In this document: in pieces, positions 25,167-35,700 of the stretch | How the letters are laid out: every line of letters starts with the position of its first letter | Position numbering within the stretch: position 1 is the stretch's first letter | From: Paenibacillus sp. FSL R10-2734 | Lineage (GTDB): Bacteria > Bacillota > Bacilli > Paenibacillales > Paenibacillaceae | Assembly (NCBI RefSeq): GCF_037963865.1 | Contig: NZ_CP150170.1 | Span: forward strand, 2,480,001-2,544,000 | Direction of reading: 5' to 3' | Length of the DNA: 64,000 bases | Notes under the pieces: model-generated | Database searches by the model: none | What the model was told of the DNA's origin: nothing | Seen by the model: only the letters and a program-made list of their open reading frames with translations | Program-made: the position numbers and the translations under genes

Positions 25167-27227
25167 ATGCTAACTGATAGTGCTACAACGGTAAAAGTGA
25201 ATACGGACACAGCATCTCTTATCCGTGTAACCAATGATGAGGTGAATCTGGAGATTGATCTCGGGACGGGTGAAGCATCCGTTATCGGCGGAAATACTTC
25301 TTATGTAAAAGGGATTCGCAGCGCATTCCGCTGGCAGGGCCGAGAATACAACACTGAACATTATCAGAGCCACACACTGAAGTCTCAGGAAGTGGTAGTT
25401 CGTGAAGGCTTTGGAAAAGGTGTTCATTTAGTAATTTTGCACGAAACATCCCTGCTGCCTCAGCTGGAGCAGCATTTCTATATCTATGAATCCTCATCAT
25501 TTGTGTTGATGCAAATCGTAATTGCAAGTGACGAGGAGATCAAGGCGAATCGCATGGCGGTTATTCAGACCAAATCGGTGGCACTTGGCGGGGAATCAGG
25601 TCAACCAGAAGAACCAAGTATTCTGCGTGTGCCGTATGACAACGACAAATGGGTCAGATATACAGTAGTGAAGCCGCCGATGGATACGGAAAGCTATGAG
25701 GTAACCGCATTGTTCGCGCCGGAAAGTCGGCAGGGAATTATTATGGGTTCCATTACGCACAAGGTATGGAAGACAGGTATTCGTATCAAAAGCGAGCGGA
25801 GCGGAGAGATCGAGGAACTGGATCTTTACGGCGGAGCTGTAAGTGAAATGACTCGTGATTTCCAGCCACATGGTTATGTGAAAGGAACAAGAGTAGAGTC
25901 GCCGCTCGTTTTCGTAGGATTCTATGATGATTATAGAAAAGGTCTTGAAGCGTTCGGTAAGGCTAATACCTGGATTGAGGCTCCTCTGCCATGGGATGGC
26001 GGCGTTCCTATCGGCTGGAACAGCTGGTCTGCGGCAATGGCTGAGCTTGATTACGATCTGTATACGTCCACCAGTAATTTTTTGAAAAAGGAAGTGCAGC
26101 CGTTAGGATTCCAGAATGAGGACACGCTGTACATCAACTTTGACGCTTTCTGGGACAATTTCACACCCGAAGAGATGAAAAATGCACTGGATCTAGTACG
26201 CCAGAACGGTCACAGACCGGGAACTTACTGGACGCCTTTCGCCTTCTGGGGAAGTCCAGCTCAGTTCGGAGATAAGGTGGAGGGTACAAACGGGAAGTAT
26301 ACCTATGGTGATATCTTGCTACGGGACAGCGAAGGAGAGATTCTGCCGGACGTTGATGGGGGACTGGCCATTGACCCGACACATCCAGGTAACCTGCAAA
26401 GAATAGATTGGTACACGAACAAATTCATCTCGGAAGGCTTCGAGTATGTCAAGCTAGACTTCTTGGCGCATGGCGCGCTGGAAGGGCAGCATTACGATCC
26501 TGAGATTACGACCGGGATTGCAGCTTACCACTACGGGATGACCTATTTACAGAGAAAGCTCTCACCAGAGGTGATTGGCCGGCCGTTCTTTATCAATCTG
26601 TCCATCGCTCCATTGTTCCCTTATGCATTTGCGCATAGCCGCCGGGTATCCTGTGATGTCTTCGGCACGCTACACGATACAGAATATCTGCTGAACTCGT
26701 TGACACACGGCTGGTGGATGAGCCATACCTTGTACCATTACAATGACCCGGATCATTCCGTGCTGTACAAGAGCCACAACCAAGATGCCACTGGCTGGCA
26801 TGAAGGTCGGAGTCGACTGACTGCTTCGGTCATTGCTGGAACGGTGCTGCTGTTAGGCGATGATTTCCGAAAAGAGGAAGCAGCCGATCGGGCCAGAGCG
26901 TGGCTGGGTAATAAAGAGATTATGGATGTCGCCCGCCTAGGGAAGACCTTCCAGCCTGTCGAAGGGGATCTTGGCAAGCAAGCTTCCGATGCTTTCGTAC
27001 TTGAAGATGCAGAAGACAATGTATTCTATCTTGCTGTTTTCAACTATGATGCTGCGAACCCGGCTCATAAATCTATCTCTCTTGCACGTGCAGGGCTGAA
27101 TGCTCAAGCCGATTACCAACTGTTTGACTTATGGGAAGGTACGCAAGGGGAAACAGCGGGAGAGCTTGTAGTTACGCTCGAACCGGCAGAATCCAAAATC
27201 TTCAAATTAACGGCAAAAGCCAACTGA
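25167..27227 (+). CDS. Cytoplasmic clan GH-D (GH27/GH36-like) glycoside hydrolase
   Basis: The 686-residue enzyme has an N-terminal beta-sandwich (about 1-270) and a TIM barrel starting IGWNSWSAAMAELDYD. The likely nucleophile is D431 in YVKLDFLAHG and the likely acid/base D497 in RRVSCDVFG. It lacks a signal peptide. It closely resembles the catalytic part of the SLH-anchored protein at 32.8 kb, so the pair may attack the same linkage inside and outside the cell. Alpha-galactosidase activity is the default guess, but the motifs differ from classical GH36 (KWDMNR), so another alpha-glycoside is possible. ATG at 25167 follows AAGGAGG. Confidence 0.82.
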   Translation: MLTDSATTVKVNTDTASLIRVTNDEVNLEIDLGTGEASVIGGNTSYVKGIRSAFRWQGREYNTEHYQSHTLKSQEVVVREGFGKGVHLVILHETSLLPQLEQHFYIYESSSFVLMQIVIASDEEIKANRMAVIQTKSVALGGESGQPEEPSILRVPYDNDKWVRYTVVKPPMDTESYEVTALFAPESRQGIIMGSITHKVWKTGIRIKSERSGEIEELDLYGGAVSEMTRDFQPHGYVKGTRVESPLVFVGFYDDYRKGLEAFGKANTWIEAPLPWDGGVPIGWNSWSAAMAELDYDLYTSTSNFLKKEVQPLGFQNEDTLYINFDAFWDNFTPEEMKNALDLVRQNGHRPGTYWTPFAFWGSPAQFGDKVEGTNGKYTYGDILLRDSEGEILPDVDGGLAIDPTHPGNLQRIDWYTNKFISEGFEYVKLDFLAHGALEGQHYDPEITTGIAAYHYGMTYLQRKLSPEVIGRPFFINLSIAPLFPYAFAHSRRVSCDVFGTLHDTEYLLNSLTHGWWMSHTLYHYNDPDHSVLYKSHNQDATGWHEGRSRLTASVIAGTVLLLGDDFRKEEAADRARAWLGNKEIMDVARLGKTFQPVEGDLGKQASDAFVLEDAEDNVFYLAVFNYDAANPAHKSISLARAGLNAQADYQLFDLWEGTQGETAGELVVTLEPAESKIFKLTAKAN

Positions 27228-27241
27228 TTATACACATTGAA

Positions 27242-27290
27242 AAAAGAATACGCGCAACCGCTTCTCGCGGATAGCGCGTATTCTTTTTGT
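27242..27290. terminator. Bidirectional terminator between convergent genes
   Basis: AAGAATACGCGC ... GCGCGTATTCTT is flanked by A and T runs, between the converging genes ending at 27227 and 27298. Confidence 0.85.
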
Positions 27291-27297
27291 TGGAGGC

Positions 27298-28167
27298 TTA
27301 CATTCGTAGTCGGCTTTGCGGATTCAGGCGGTACTGCGTTGGATTAATGCCATAGTAGGCACTGAAATGTCTGGAGAAGGGATGAATCGAAGGATAGCCC
27401 AGCTTCTCGGCAATCGCAGTCACACTAAGCTCGCTCTCCAGAAGCAGACCTGCCGCCCGCTTCATGACTAGATTATGATGATAGACGCGTGGCGTCATTC
27501 CGGTTTCTCGTAGAAACAGCTCATGGAAATATGTTCGTTTGAGCCCGCATAGCTGAGCCCAATCTTCGATAGATTTACCACGTTCGGGGTGGGTGTTCAA
27601 ATATTCCAGTAAGCGGACAATACGATAATCACTTGGCTGATGCTGATGAAGGGCATTATACCAGCTCAAGATCCAGCCGTACAGATAACTATTGACCGCC
27701 TCATTGCGGTAGAACAGCGCGTCATTGTAAGTCTTGGCAATCATCACCAGGCTATCGTATAGCAGGGGATATTTGGCTAGTGGGAATACACAAGGTAACT
27801 CTTCCAGCTCGGCACAGGCTCTTTCGATGGCTTTTTTTTCAAATTGTAAGTCTTCAGGCGCATGGATAAATAAAAGATTATTGGATATTGGAGAGCGGTT
27901 GTCCCATAAATCAAAATAGACGTTGTAGGACGACAGTGGATGAGAAGGCGTGATATGAAAAGCATGGGGCTGGCCGGGACGGAGAAAAACAAGCGTTCTC
28001 CGCTCAATCGGATAACGTATTCCATCGATCTCCATCTCGCCTGGGCCATCGGTAAACAAATGGAACGCGTATACATTGCCAACTCTCAGATGTTCATTGC
28101 TGCTGCCGTCGTACACATATGGCATGATTGCTCCTACATACGGCGTAATTTCAGATAGTTTGTGCAT
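27298..28167 (-). CDS. AraC-family transcriptional regulator (cupin sensor)
   Basis: The 289-residue soluble regulator has an N-terminal cupin-like sugar-sensing domain (FLRPGQPHAFHI) and a C-terminal two-helix AraC domain (AIAEKLGYPSIHPFSRHFSAYYGINPTQYR). It is divergent from the second GH95 gene (28422), with 254 bases between them, and is the likely local activator of that gene. The start at 28167 follows AGAGGAG. The regulator type is certain from the HTH. Its effector sugar is unknown. Confidence 0.9.
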   Translation of the reverse strand: MHKLSEITPYVGAIMPYVYDGSSNEHLRVGNVYAFHLFTDGPGEMEIDGIRYPIERRTLVFLRPGQPHAFHITPSHPLSSYNVYFDLWDNRSPISNNLLFIHAPEDLQFEKKAIERACAELEELPCVFPLAKYPLLYDSLVMIAKTYNDALFYRNEAVNSYLYGWILSWYNALHQHQPSDYRIVRLLEYLNTHPERGKSIEDWAQLCGLKRTYFHELFLRETGMTPRVYHHNLVMKRAAGLLLESELSVTAIAEKLGYPSIHPFSRHFSAYYGINPTQYRLNPQSRLRM

Positions 28168-28421
28168 GCGGTCTCCTCTTTCCTTGGACTACCGTACAAA
28201 TCGTCAAATAATCGAACAGGTCAACAAAGACAGTTAATAGTCCAAATGATACGATAAACGCAATGAATCCGCAATAGGTTGGATAGGTTAAAGAAAGTGT
28301 GATTCGTTTCTAGAGAGAGGTAATTATTAGTGGTTTAAAATGAATAGCGGATTAATTAACAACATCTTCAGAAGGGTTTATCTCGATTGGACAGATTCTA
28401 CTTTAGACAGGAGAAGATAAA

Positions 28422-30746
28422 ATGAGCGATTTTAAATTATGGTATTCTACCCCTGCAACAGATTGGTCACAAGGATTGCCTCTGGGCAACGGAAGAATAG
28501 GTGCAGTAGTGATAGCTGCTCCGTATCGTGAGGTATGGAACATGACCGAGGTCACCTACTGGTCGGGTCAAGCTGAATCGGAGCCTGCTCCTATGGGAGG
28601 TACAGCTACGCTGGAAGAGATGCGAAATCATTTCTTTGCTGGCGATTATAACGAAGGTGACCGTCTAGCCAAACAACATCTGCAGCCGAAGAAGCGGAAT
28701 TTCGGTACGAATCTTAGTTTATGTGAGGTTGTCATTGATTTTGCGGAGCAGGACGTGGATTCCGGGGCAAAAGAGGCGATCGAGCGAGAGCTGGATCTGA
28801 CCTGTGCGGTGGCTCGGACAGTGGTTCAAAGTAAAGAGTCAACGCTGCATCGTGAGATCTTCGCCTCCCATGCTGATGATTTGGTGGTCTCAAAAATTTG
28901 GAGTGATGAACCAGGGGGGGTATCCTTTACGATCGGTCTGAAGGGTGGTTCAGAGTCGTTTACGGCTGAAGTCGTGAATGCCGACACCATTGAATTCAAA
29001 GGACAAGCCACGGAGGATGTGCATAGTAACGGCACTTGCGGGGTATGGGCAAAGGGACAAATTAAAGTGAGCATTTCCGGCGGTACGATATACAGAGGGA
29101 ACGGCCAATTGAGAATTGCCGGAGCCAATGAGGCTCGAATTTATTTTGCAGTCAGTACCGATTACCACCGTAGTAACTCGGAGTGGGAAATGGAGAGCAG
29201 CAGCACAGTACAGCAGGCTTTGATCAAAGGATATGTGCAGTTAAAAGAGGATCATATCGCTGATTACCAACAAGAATATGGGAAGGTGGATATCCAATTA
29301 GGTACCACTGGTAAGGTGGATCTACCTACTGACCAGCGCATTCGATTACTGGCACAGGGCCAGGAGAAGGATTCACAGCTGTTCGCGTTGTTTCTGCAGT
29401 ATGGACGTTATTTGACCATTGCTGGATCGCGTGAGGACTCCCCATTACCGCTGAATTTACAAGGGATCTGGAATGATGGTGAGGCTTGCCGTATGGGTTG
29501 GAGCTGTGATTATCATTTGGACATCAATACCCAAATGAATTATTATCCGACGGAGGTCGTAAATCTCGGGGATAGTCATTTACCATTAATGCGTTATATT
29601 GAGGATTTGTCTCAAGCAGGAAGATCAACCGCCCGCGATTTCTATGGTAGCAAAGGCTGGGTAGCGCATGTATTCTCGAATGTCTGGGGTTTCACGGCTC
29701 CAGGCTGGGAGACATCCTGGGGGCTTAACGTTACAGGCGGACTATGGATTGCGACACATCTGATTGAACATTATGAATACAGTCAGGACCGTGTATTTCT
29801 GGAGCAACAAGCATATCCAGTGCTAAAAGAAGCAGCAGCATTTTTCCTGGATTATATGATCATTCATCCCAAATACGGTTGGCTGGTGACCGGACCTTCG
29901 AACTCGCCAGAGAATCATTTCTATCCTATGGACAGCAGCGAGGGGGTACAACAGTTGTCTATGGGCACCACCATGGATCAGATGCTAGTGAAAGACCTTT
30001 TCGAGTTCTGCTTGAAGTCTGCGAAGCTACTGAATACGGACGTGGAACTACAGGAGCAGCTGAAGGAAGCGATATCCAAGCTACCACCACTTCAGATCGG
30101 CAAGAAAGGGCAACTGCAAGAGTGGCTGGAAGACTATGAGGAAGCGCAGCCGGAGCATCGGCATTTGGCTCATTTGTACGCGGTATATCCAAGTAACCAG
30201 ATCACACCGGATAAGACACCTGAACTTAGCGCTGCAGCGAGAGTAACGCTTGAGAACCGGATGGTTCAAGAAGAACTAGAGGATGTGGAATTTACCGCCG
30301 CATTGTTCGGTCTCAGCTTTGCCAGACTGCATGATGGGGAGAAGGCTTTTAACCATATTTCTCATTTGATTGGTGGACTCAGCTTCGATAATTTATTGAG
30401 CTTTTCCAAATCAGGCATTGGAGGAGCAGAGTGCAATATTTTTGTAATCGACGGGAATTTCGGGGGGACGGCTGTCATTGCAGAGATGCTGCTGCAAAGC
30501 CATGAGGGTGAGATTCATCTGCTGCCGGCGCTTCCAAAAGCATGGGGTACAGGATCGGTATCTGGACTGCGGGTCAAAGGGAATGCTGAGGTTGATATAG
30601 CTTGGGATAATGGTCAGTTGGTGGAAGCTACGATTCGTACCTATTCACCTGGAACTGTGACACTTCGATTTGGAGATAGAAGAACTACTGTCCAAGGAGA
30701 AATAGGCGGAAGCTACTATTTCAACAACCAGTTGGAGTTGGTATAA
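28422..30746 (+). CDS. GH95 family hydrolase (copy 2, variant catalytic motif)
   Basis: The 774-residue intracellular enzyme has the GH95 start (WSQGLPLGNGRIGAVVIAA), the general acid E497 in SNSPENHF, and D677 in VIDGNFGG. The Asn-x-Asn motif reads D367-I-N369 (LDINTQMNYYPTE), so one Asn of the usual pair is Asp here, unlike copy 1. Overall similarity to copy 1 is only moderate. The two may therefore differ in substrate, for example fucose versus L-galactose, or in the aglycone. It is transcribed divergently from an AraC regulator and closed by two terminators. Confidence 0.9.
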   Translation: MSDFKLWYSTPATDWSQGLPLGNGRIGAVVIAAPYREVWNMTEVTYWSGQAESEPAPMGGTATLEEMRNHFFAGDYNEGDRLAKQHLQPKKRNFGTNLSLCEVVIDFAEQDVDSGAKEAIERELDLTCAVARTVVQSKESTLHREIFASHADDLVVSKIWSDEPGGVSFTIGLKGGSESFTAEVVNADTIEFKGQATEDVHSNGTCGVWAKGQIKVSISGGTIYRGNGQLRIAGANEARIYFAVSTDYHRSNSEWEMESSSTVQQALIKGYVQLKEDHIADYQQEYGKVDIQLGTTGKVDLPTDQRIRLLAQGQEKDSQLFALFLQYGRYLTIAGSREDSPLPLNLQGIWNDGEACRMGWSCDYHLDINTQMNYYPTEVVNLGDSHLPLMRYIEDLSQAGRSTARDFYGSKGWVAHVFSNVWGFTAPGWETSWGLNVTGGLWIATHLIEHYEYSQDRVFLEQQAYPVLKEAAAFFLDYMIIHPKYGWLVTGPSNSPENHFYPMDSSEGVQQLSMGTTMDQMLVKDLFEFCLKSAKLLNTDVELQEQLKEAISKLPPLQIGKKGQLQEWLEDYEEAQPEHRHLAHLYAVYPSNQITPDKTPELSAAARVTLENRMVQEELEDVEFTAALFGLSFARLHDGEKAFNHISHLIGGLSFDNLLSFSKSGIGGAECNIFVIDGNFGGTAVIAEMLLQSHEGEIHLLPALPKAWGTGSVSGLRVKGNAEVDIAWDNGQLVEATIRTYSPGTVTLRFGDRRTTVQGEIGGSYYFNNQLELV

Positions 30747-30753
30747 TGATTCG

Positions 30754-30782
30754 GCGGGGGTGATTTGAACCCCCGCTTTAAT
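30754..30782 (+). terminator. Terminator 1 after GH95 copy 2
   Basis: GCGGGGG ... CCCCCGC is followed by TTTAATT. Confidence 0.75.
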
Positions 30783-30810
30783 TATGCTGGGTTATTAGTG
30801 CATGATTGAA

Positions 30811-30847
30811 GGGCTATCCGGTCTGCTATGGACCGGATAGCCCTTTT
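30811..30847 (+). terminator. Terminator 2, perfect 13-bp stem
   Basis: GGGCTATCCGGTC ... GACCGGATAGCCC is followed by TTTT. Confidence 0.75.
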
Positions 30848-30967
30848 GCCGATAACTGTAAATTAACGATTTATGCCTGAAAATAACTTTCATTTATTTG
30901 GACCATAGTCGCTTTAGGGGAAAAGAATATAATAGAAGAAGTAGACAACAAAGAGGAGGGGACATCT

Positions 30968-32509
30968 GTGTACAGTATTTTTCTAGTTGATGATGAAGAA
31001 ATGGGCCTTGAGATGATGAGAGACTATATCCGCTGGGAAGAAATGGGGATCTATGTCGTCGGAACTGCGAGTAATGGTAGAGAGGCTTTAGAGAAGATAG
31101 AGGCCATTAGACCTGATATTGTTCTTACAGATATCCAGATGCCGATCATGAACGGTATTGAAATGGCTAAAAAAATACATGAATGCTATGACTGGATGCA
31201 GTTAATGTTCCTGACTGGACATGATGAATTCAACTATGTAAAATCGGCCCTAAATGTAGGTGCTGTCGGATATTTATTGAAGCCGCTCGATTTGAGCGAA
31301 ATTGGAAGCGTTATCGCAAAAGTGAAGCAGCGCTGTGAGGAAGTCCAAATGAAGAAACGGTCTATGGAGGCGGCTAAAACGAACCTTCTTAAGGAGCTTT
31401 CCTATGAAAAAAATGCGGAACACGCCGCTGATCTGGCGATCAACTATTGCAAGCTTACCCGTCAGCCTGAGAAGAATCGCTACGCAATGGCACTGTTCAG
31501 TATCGATCCCATTGAGGCAGAGGGTGAACAGCAGAGCCTGGAGGATTGTAAGAACCGGTTAGTAGCTTTTCTGGACCACTTCTTCAAGTCGAAGAATATA
31601 GAGACGGTTTTTGTTCCTTACAAAGATGGGGAGATCGGTGTGTTTATGGATGCGCGCCAACAGCCTGGGTATTATGCGTGGGAGGATTTGGCTGCGGCTA
31701 TCCGAAGTGGATTGGATTTCACGGTGACGGCAGCAGTCGGTGCGCAGGAAACGGAATTAACGGAGGTTCATTGTCTGTATAAGCAGACGCGCGAAATCCT
31801 GAACGAGCGTTTCTATAAAGGTACGGGTTCCATTATCCATGCCTTGGCGATTTCGAACCCCTTCGATAGCGAACATGTGCCACCTTTTAATAAAAAAGAG
31901 TGGTTTGAAGCCATCAATCAGCTAGATTTCGAGCAAGCTGCACAGAAGCTGCATCAATATTTCGAGGGACTTGCCACACTGAGAATCAAGAAAAAAAATA
32001 TCTGCGACTGGGCGATTGATCTTGTCGACGAGCTGCTGGAGCAACTGCATCAGCCTGTTCCCGAGGGGTTTAAGCGGGCAGAGTTATATCATTCCATCTA
32101 TAATGCACTGACTTTAAATGAGATTGAGGATTTGATCCTTGGTACTGCAGGCAATGCCATGAGCATGCTGGGTGAGCGTCTTATGGACAAAAATACGAAG
32201 CTAGTTCACAAGGTTCGCAGTATGATCGACCAGAATTTTGATCAGCCAATTACGATTAATAGCTTATCTGATCAGGTTTATTTGTCGCCCAACTATTTGC
32301 GCTCCATTTTTAAGGACAAGACCGGTATCACGATTCATGATTATTTAACACGTATTCGGCTCGATAAGGCCACAGAATTGCTAGCAGACGGCTCGCTCAA
32401 AATTCAGGATATCGCCCAGAGAGTCGGCTACGAAAGCACGTCTTATTTTATTTCCCTATTTTTGAAGAACCAAGGGGTTACGCCTAACGAGTATAGGAAG
32501 AATCTATGA
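30968..32509 (+). CDS. Two-component response regulator, YesN type (AraC output)
   Basis: The 513-residue protein has a receiver domain (phospho-acceptor D55 in IVLTDIQMP, acidic DDEE near the start), a middle helical region, and an AraC HTH at about 415-513. It starts at GTG 30968 after GAGGAGGGG. No histidine kinase adjoins it; the nearest orphan kinase is at 38.0-39.8 kb on the other strand, beyond the SLH enzyme. Together these likely form one signalling pair split around its target gene. It would activate the SLH-anchored enzyme directly downstream and perhaps the importer at 40.0 kb. Confidence 0.9.
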   Translation: MYSIFLVDDEEMGLEMMRDYIRWEEMGIYVVGTASNGREALEKIEAIRPDIVLTDIQMPIMNGIEMAKKIHECYDWMQLMFLTGHDEFNYVKSALNVGAVGYLLKPLDLSEIGSVIAKVKQRCEEVQMKKRSMEAAKTNLLKELSYEKNAEHAADLAINYCKLTRQPEKNRYAMALFSIDPIEAEGEQQSLEDCKNRLVAFLDHFFKSKNIETVFVPYKDGEIGVFMDARQQPGYYAWEDLAAAIRSGLDFTVTAAVGAQETELTEVHCLYKQTREILNERFYKGTGSIIHALAISNPFDSEHVPPFNKKEWFEAINQLDFEQAAQKLHQYFEGLATLRIKKKNICDWAIDLVDELLEQLHQPVPEGFKRAELYHSIYNALTLNEIEDLILGTAGNAMSMLGERLMDKNTKLVHKVRSMIDQNFDQPITINSLSDQVYLSPNYLRSIFKDKTGITIHDYLTRIRLDKATELLADGSLKIQDIAQRVGYESTSYFISLFLKNQGVTPNEYRKNL

Positions 32510-32689
32510 ATGTGCCAGCACTTCAGTTCGGCAAATAGGAAATAAAAGTCACTTTCCCTTACGAATAGTAAACTTGCGATATGGATATTCGCCCCTCTGC
32601 TTTTTACAATTAGGCATGTAATATAACTCAGCACATGTGAGGGGCAACATTCATCAAGGCAATTAAAGGAGCTTTAGTTCATCGAAAAT

Positions 32690-32703
32690 CGGTAGCGCTT
32701 TCA
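32690..32703 (+). promoter_or_regulatory. cre-like box upstream of the SLH clan GH-D gene
   Basis: CGGTAGCGCTTTCA lies 95 bases before the start at 32798. It is the only control element recognised in the 288-base gap. An inverted pair GCCCCTC/GAGGGGC (about 32592-32645) lies further upstream and lacks a T run. Confidence 0.5.
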
Positions 32704-32797
32704 AGATGCTTCTTATTCAACTCCTTTGATGACTTGATGGACGGTTATGGCCCGAATATCACAAAAGTGCAAGGAGACCTACAAACGGAGGGATTAA

Positions 32798-35700
32798 ATG
32801 TTTGGGAAAGCAATGAAAAGAGGGTTCTTGTTCTTTGTCATTATCTGCTTAGTAATGGGCAGTGGTGGCCAGTTTGCCAGCAGGGTCTATGCCGATGATA
32901 CGGTGAATACCTATGAAGCTGAAGCTGATGGAAATGCTCTGAGTGGCAATGCTTCTATTTCTGACCACCCAGCGGCTTCCGGGGGAAAGAAAGTCGGAGG
33001 TATGTATCAAGGAAGTGCTTTGCAGTTCAATAATGTGACTGTAAGTGAGGCCGGGAATTATAAAATTACAGTGTACTATATCTCTGGCGATTCGCGGCCA
33101 TTTAATATCAGTGCCAACGGCGGCGATAAGCAGTTTGAAGAACCACCCAAGACAGTGGACTGGGATACGGTGGGAACTTATGATGTGAGACTTCCGCTGA
33201 ATGCTGGAGCGAATAACATCCTGATCGATGACAACAACTGGTATTCTCCAGACATCGACAAGATCGTAATCCGCGGACTGGACGATGACGATTCGGGCGA
33301 AGGCGAAGGCAGCGACTGGAAGAAGAATCTGCATGGTGCAGTCATCGAAGCCGAAGCGCCTGAAAATATAATTACAGGCAATGCCAAGATAGCGGACAGC
33401 AGCGTTGGCTCCGGTGGCAAAATTGTAAAGGATATGAATAAAAACAGTACTTTACAGTTCACAAATGTCACTGTGCCAGCAGCGGGAACGTATTTGATCC
33501 GTATTTCTTATATTTCCGGTGACCCGCGTCCTGTCTATATGCAGGTGAATGCTGGGCCGGATGAACTGATTGATCTACCAAAGACGGCAAGCTGGGATAC
33601 GGTAGCAACTTATGATGTGGAAGCCTCTCTGCAGGAAGGTTTGAATACGATCACCTTCTCGGATCATGACTGGTACTCTCCAGATTTCGATCGGATAGAG
33701 GTCATTCCTTACACGATTAGCTATGAAGCAGAGTCTTCGATCAATAATTTGACTGGAGAGGCGCGAGTTGGCGATAGCCCGAATGCTTCCGGCGGTCAGA
33801 AGGTAGGGTACCTGAATGGAGGTAGTTCTATAACCTTCAACAAGATTACAGCTCCTATGACAGGTGATTATCGAATCACAGTAGCCTATCTTTCAGGCGA
33901 CCCGCGCAGTTTCTATGTTAGCGCCAATGGCGGTACAGAACAGTATTATGAGCTGCCTAAGACGCCAGACTGGGATACGGTTGGCACATATGATCTAACC
34001 CTGCCGCTGAACGAAGGTGAGAATACAATCAAATTCTCAGACGGCAACTGGTACGCACCAGATCTGGATCGAATCATTATTGAACCTGCTATGGGTACAG
34101 ATCCTAATCCTCCAGTAGAAGAGGATGGAGATTTGGGAACACCAGGGGCTTCGAATAACTACGGGGCCATCACCGTTACCAAATATACTTATGGAACGCT
34201 CGTATCGAATGGTCAATATGAAGTGGCTTATAATACCAAGTCCGGATATGCAAGCTACAAATGGACGGATGGTCAGAAGCTGCAAGGTATCTATAGCAGC
34301 ATCAAACTCGGTGATACTCTCATTGAGACTTCAAGCTATGAGAATCATGCAAGTGCTGGTGCTCCAGTAGAAATTCAGGATGGCTTCGGCACAGGCGTGG
34401 AGCTTACATTTGTTCACACCTCGGCTGGACAGCCGACGCTCAAGCAGGTTTACAAGTTTTACGACGATCAGAAGTATTTCTTAACACGTCTGGATGCAGT
34501 TAGTGATACGGCGCTTCAGACCAATTATATGTCACCTATTACCGTAAAGCGTACGGGTGGCGTGGATATCGGTGCCAGTGCAGATAACCGTGTGCTGACG
34601 GTTCCTTTTGACAACGATGCTTGGATTCGTTACAAATCTCAATCTATGAATCGTGCGGATACCAGCTATGAAATGACGACAATATTCAATAACTCGACAC
34701 GGAGCGGTCTTGTGCTCGGGTCTGTAACCCATGATACGTGGAAGACCGGGATCGACTGGAAAGGCTCTTCTAATCGGTTGAATGAGCTAGTGGTTTATGG
34801 CGGCGCAGCCAGCGATGTTACACGGGATACCCAGCCTCATGGCATTCTTACTAGTACGGAATTGTCTTCACCGACGATTATGGTAGGAGCATTCAGTGAT
34901 TACCGCACAGGACTTGAGGAATACGGAAAAGCCAATGCGATCATCACGCCTCCACTGGAGCTGAATCCGGAGCTGCCTCAAGGTGTGCCGGTTGGCTTTA
35001 ACAGCTGGGGAGCGTATGAAAGCTCGCTTTCATACCAAGATGTCGTGGATGTCTCCAATTACTATAAGGAGCACCTGAACAATTTCAACAACAACGGCAA
35101 TGTATTTATCAATATGGATTCCTATTGGGATAATTTGAATGATGAGCAGCTTGCTGACGCTGTATCAGTAATTAAGGGCAATGGTCAACATGCAGGTATC
35201 TATTGGGCTCCATTTGTATATTGGGGCAACAATATGAGCCAGCCGGTAGAGGGCACCGACAATAAGTATACGTACGGTGATATTGTCCTAAAAGATGCCG
35301 CGGGTACCCCGCTGCCTACGCTGGATGGGGCTTTTCCTTTGGATGTGACTCATCCAGGTGCTAAGCAGCGCATGAATTATTTCTTGGACAAATTTAAGAA
35401 TCTGGGCTTCACCTTCATCAAATTGGATTTCTTGACTCACGGCTCGCTTGAGGGACAACATATCGATCCAACCGTAACAACAGGAATTCAAGCTTATAAT
35501 GAAGGAATGCGTTATGTGAAAGAGCGTTTGGACGGAAAAATGTTCATTAGCGCATCTATTGCGCCAATCTTTCCAAGCCAATATGCACACAGCAGACGCA
35601 TTTCCTGCGACACCTACGGCAAGATCAATGAAACGGAATACATGCTGAATTCGTTAACGTATGGCTTCTGGCAAAATGGCACGATCTACACCTATACGGA

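Noticed and set aside
32592..32645. GCCCCTC/GAGGGGC inverted pair as a terminator
   Set aside because: The arms are about 40 bases apart and no T run follows.
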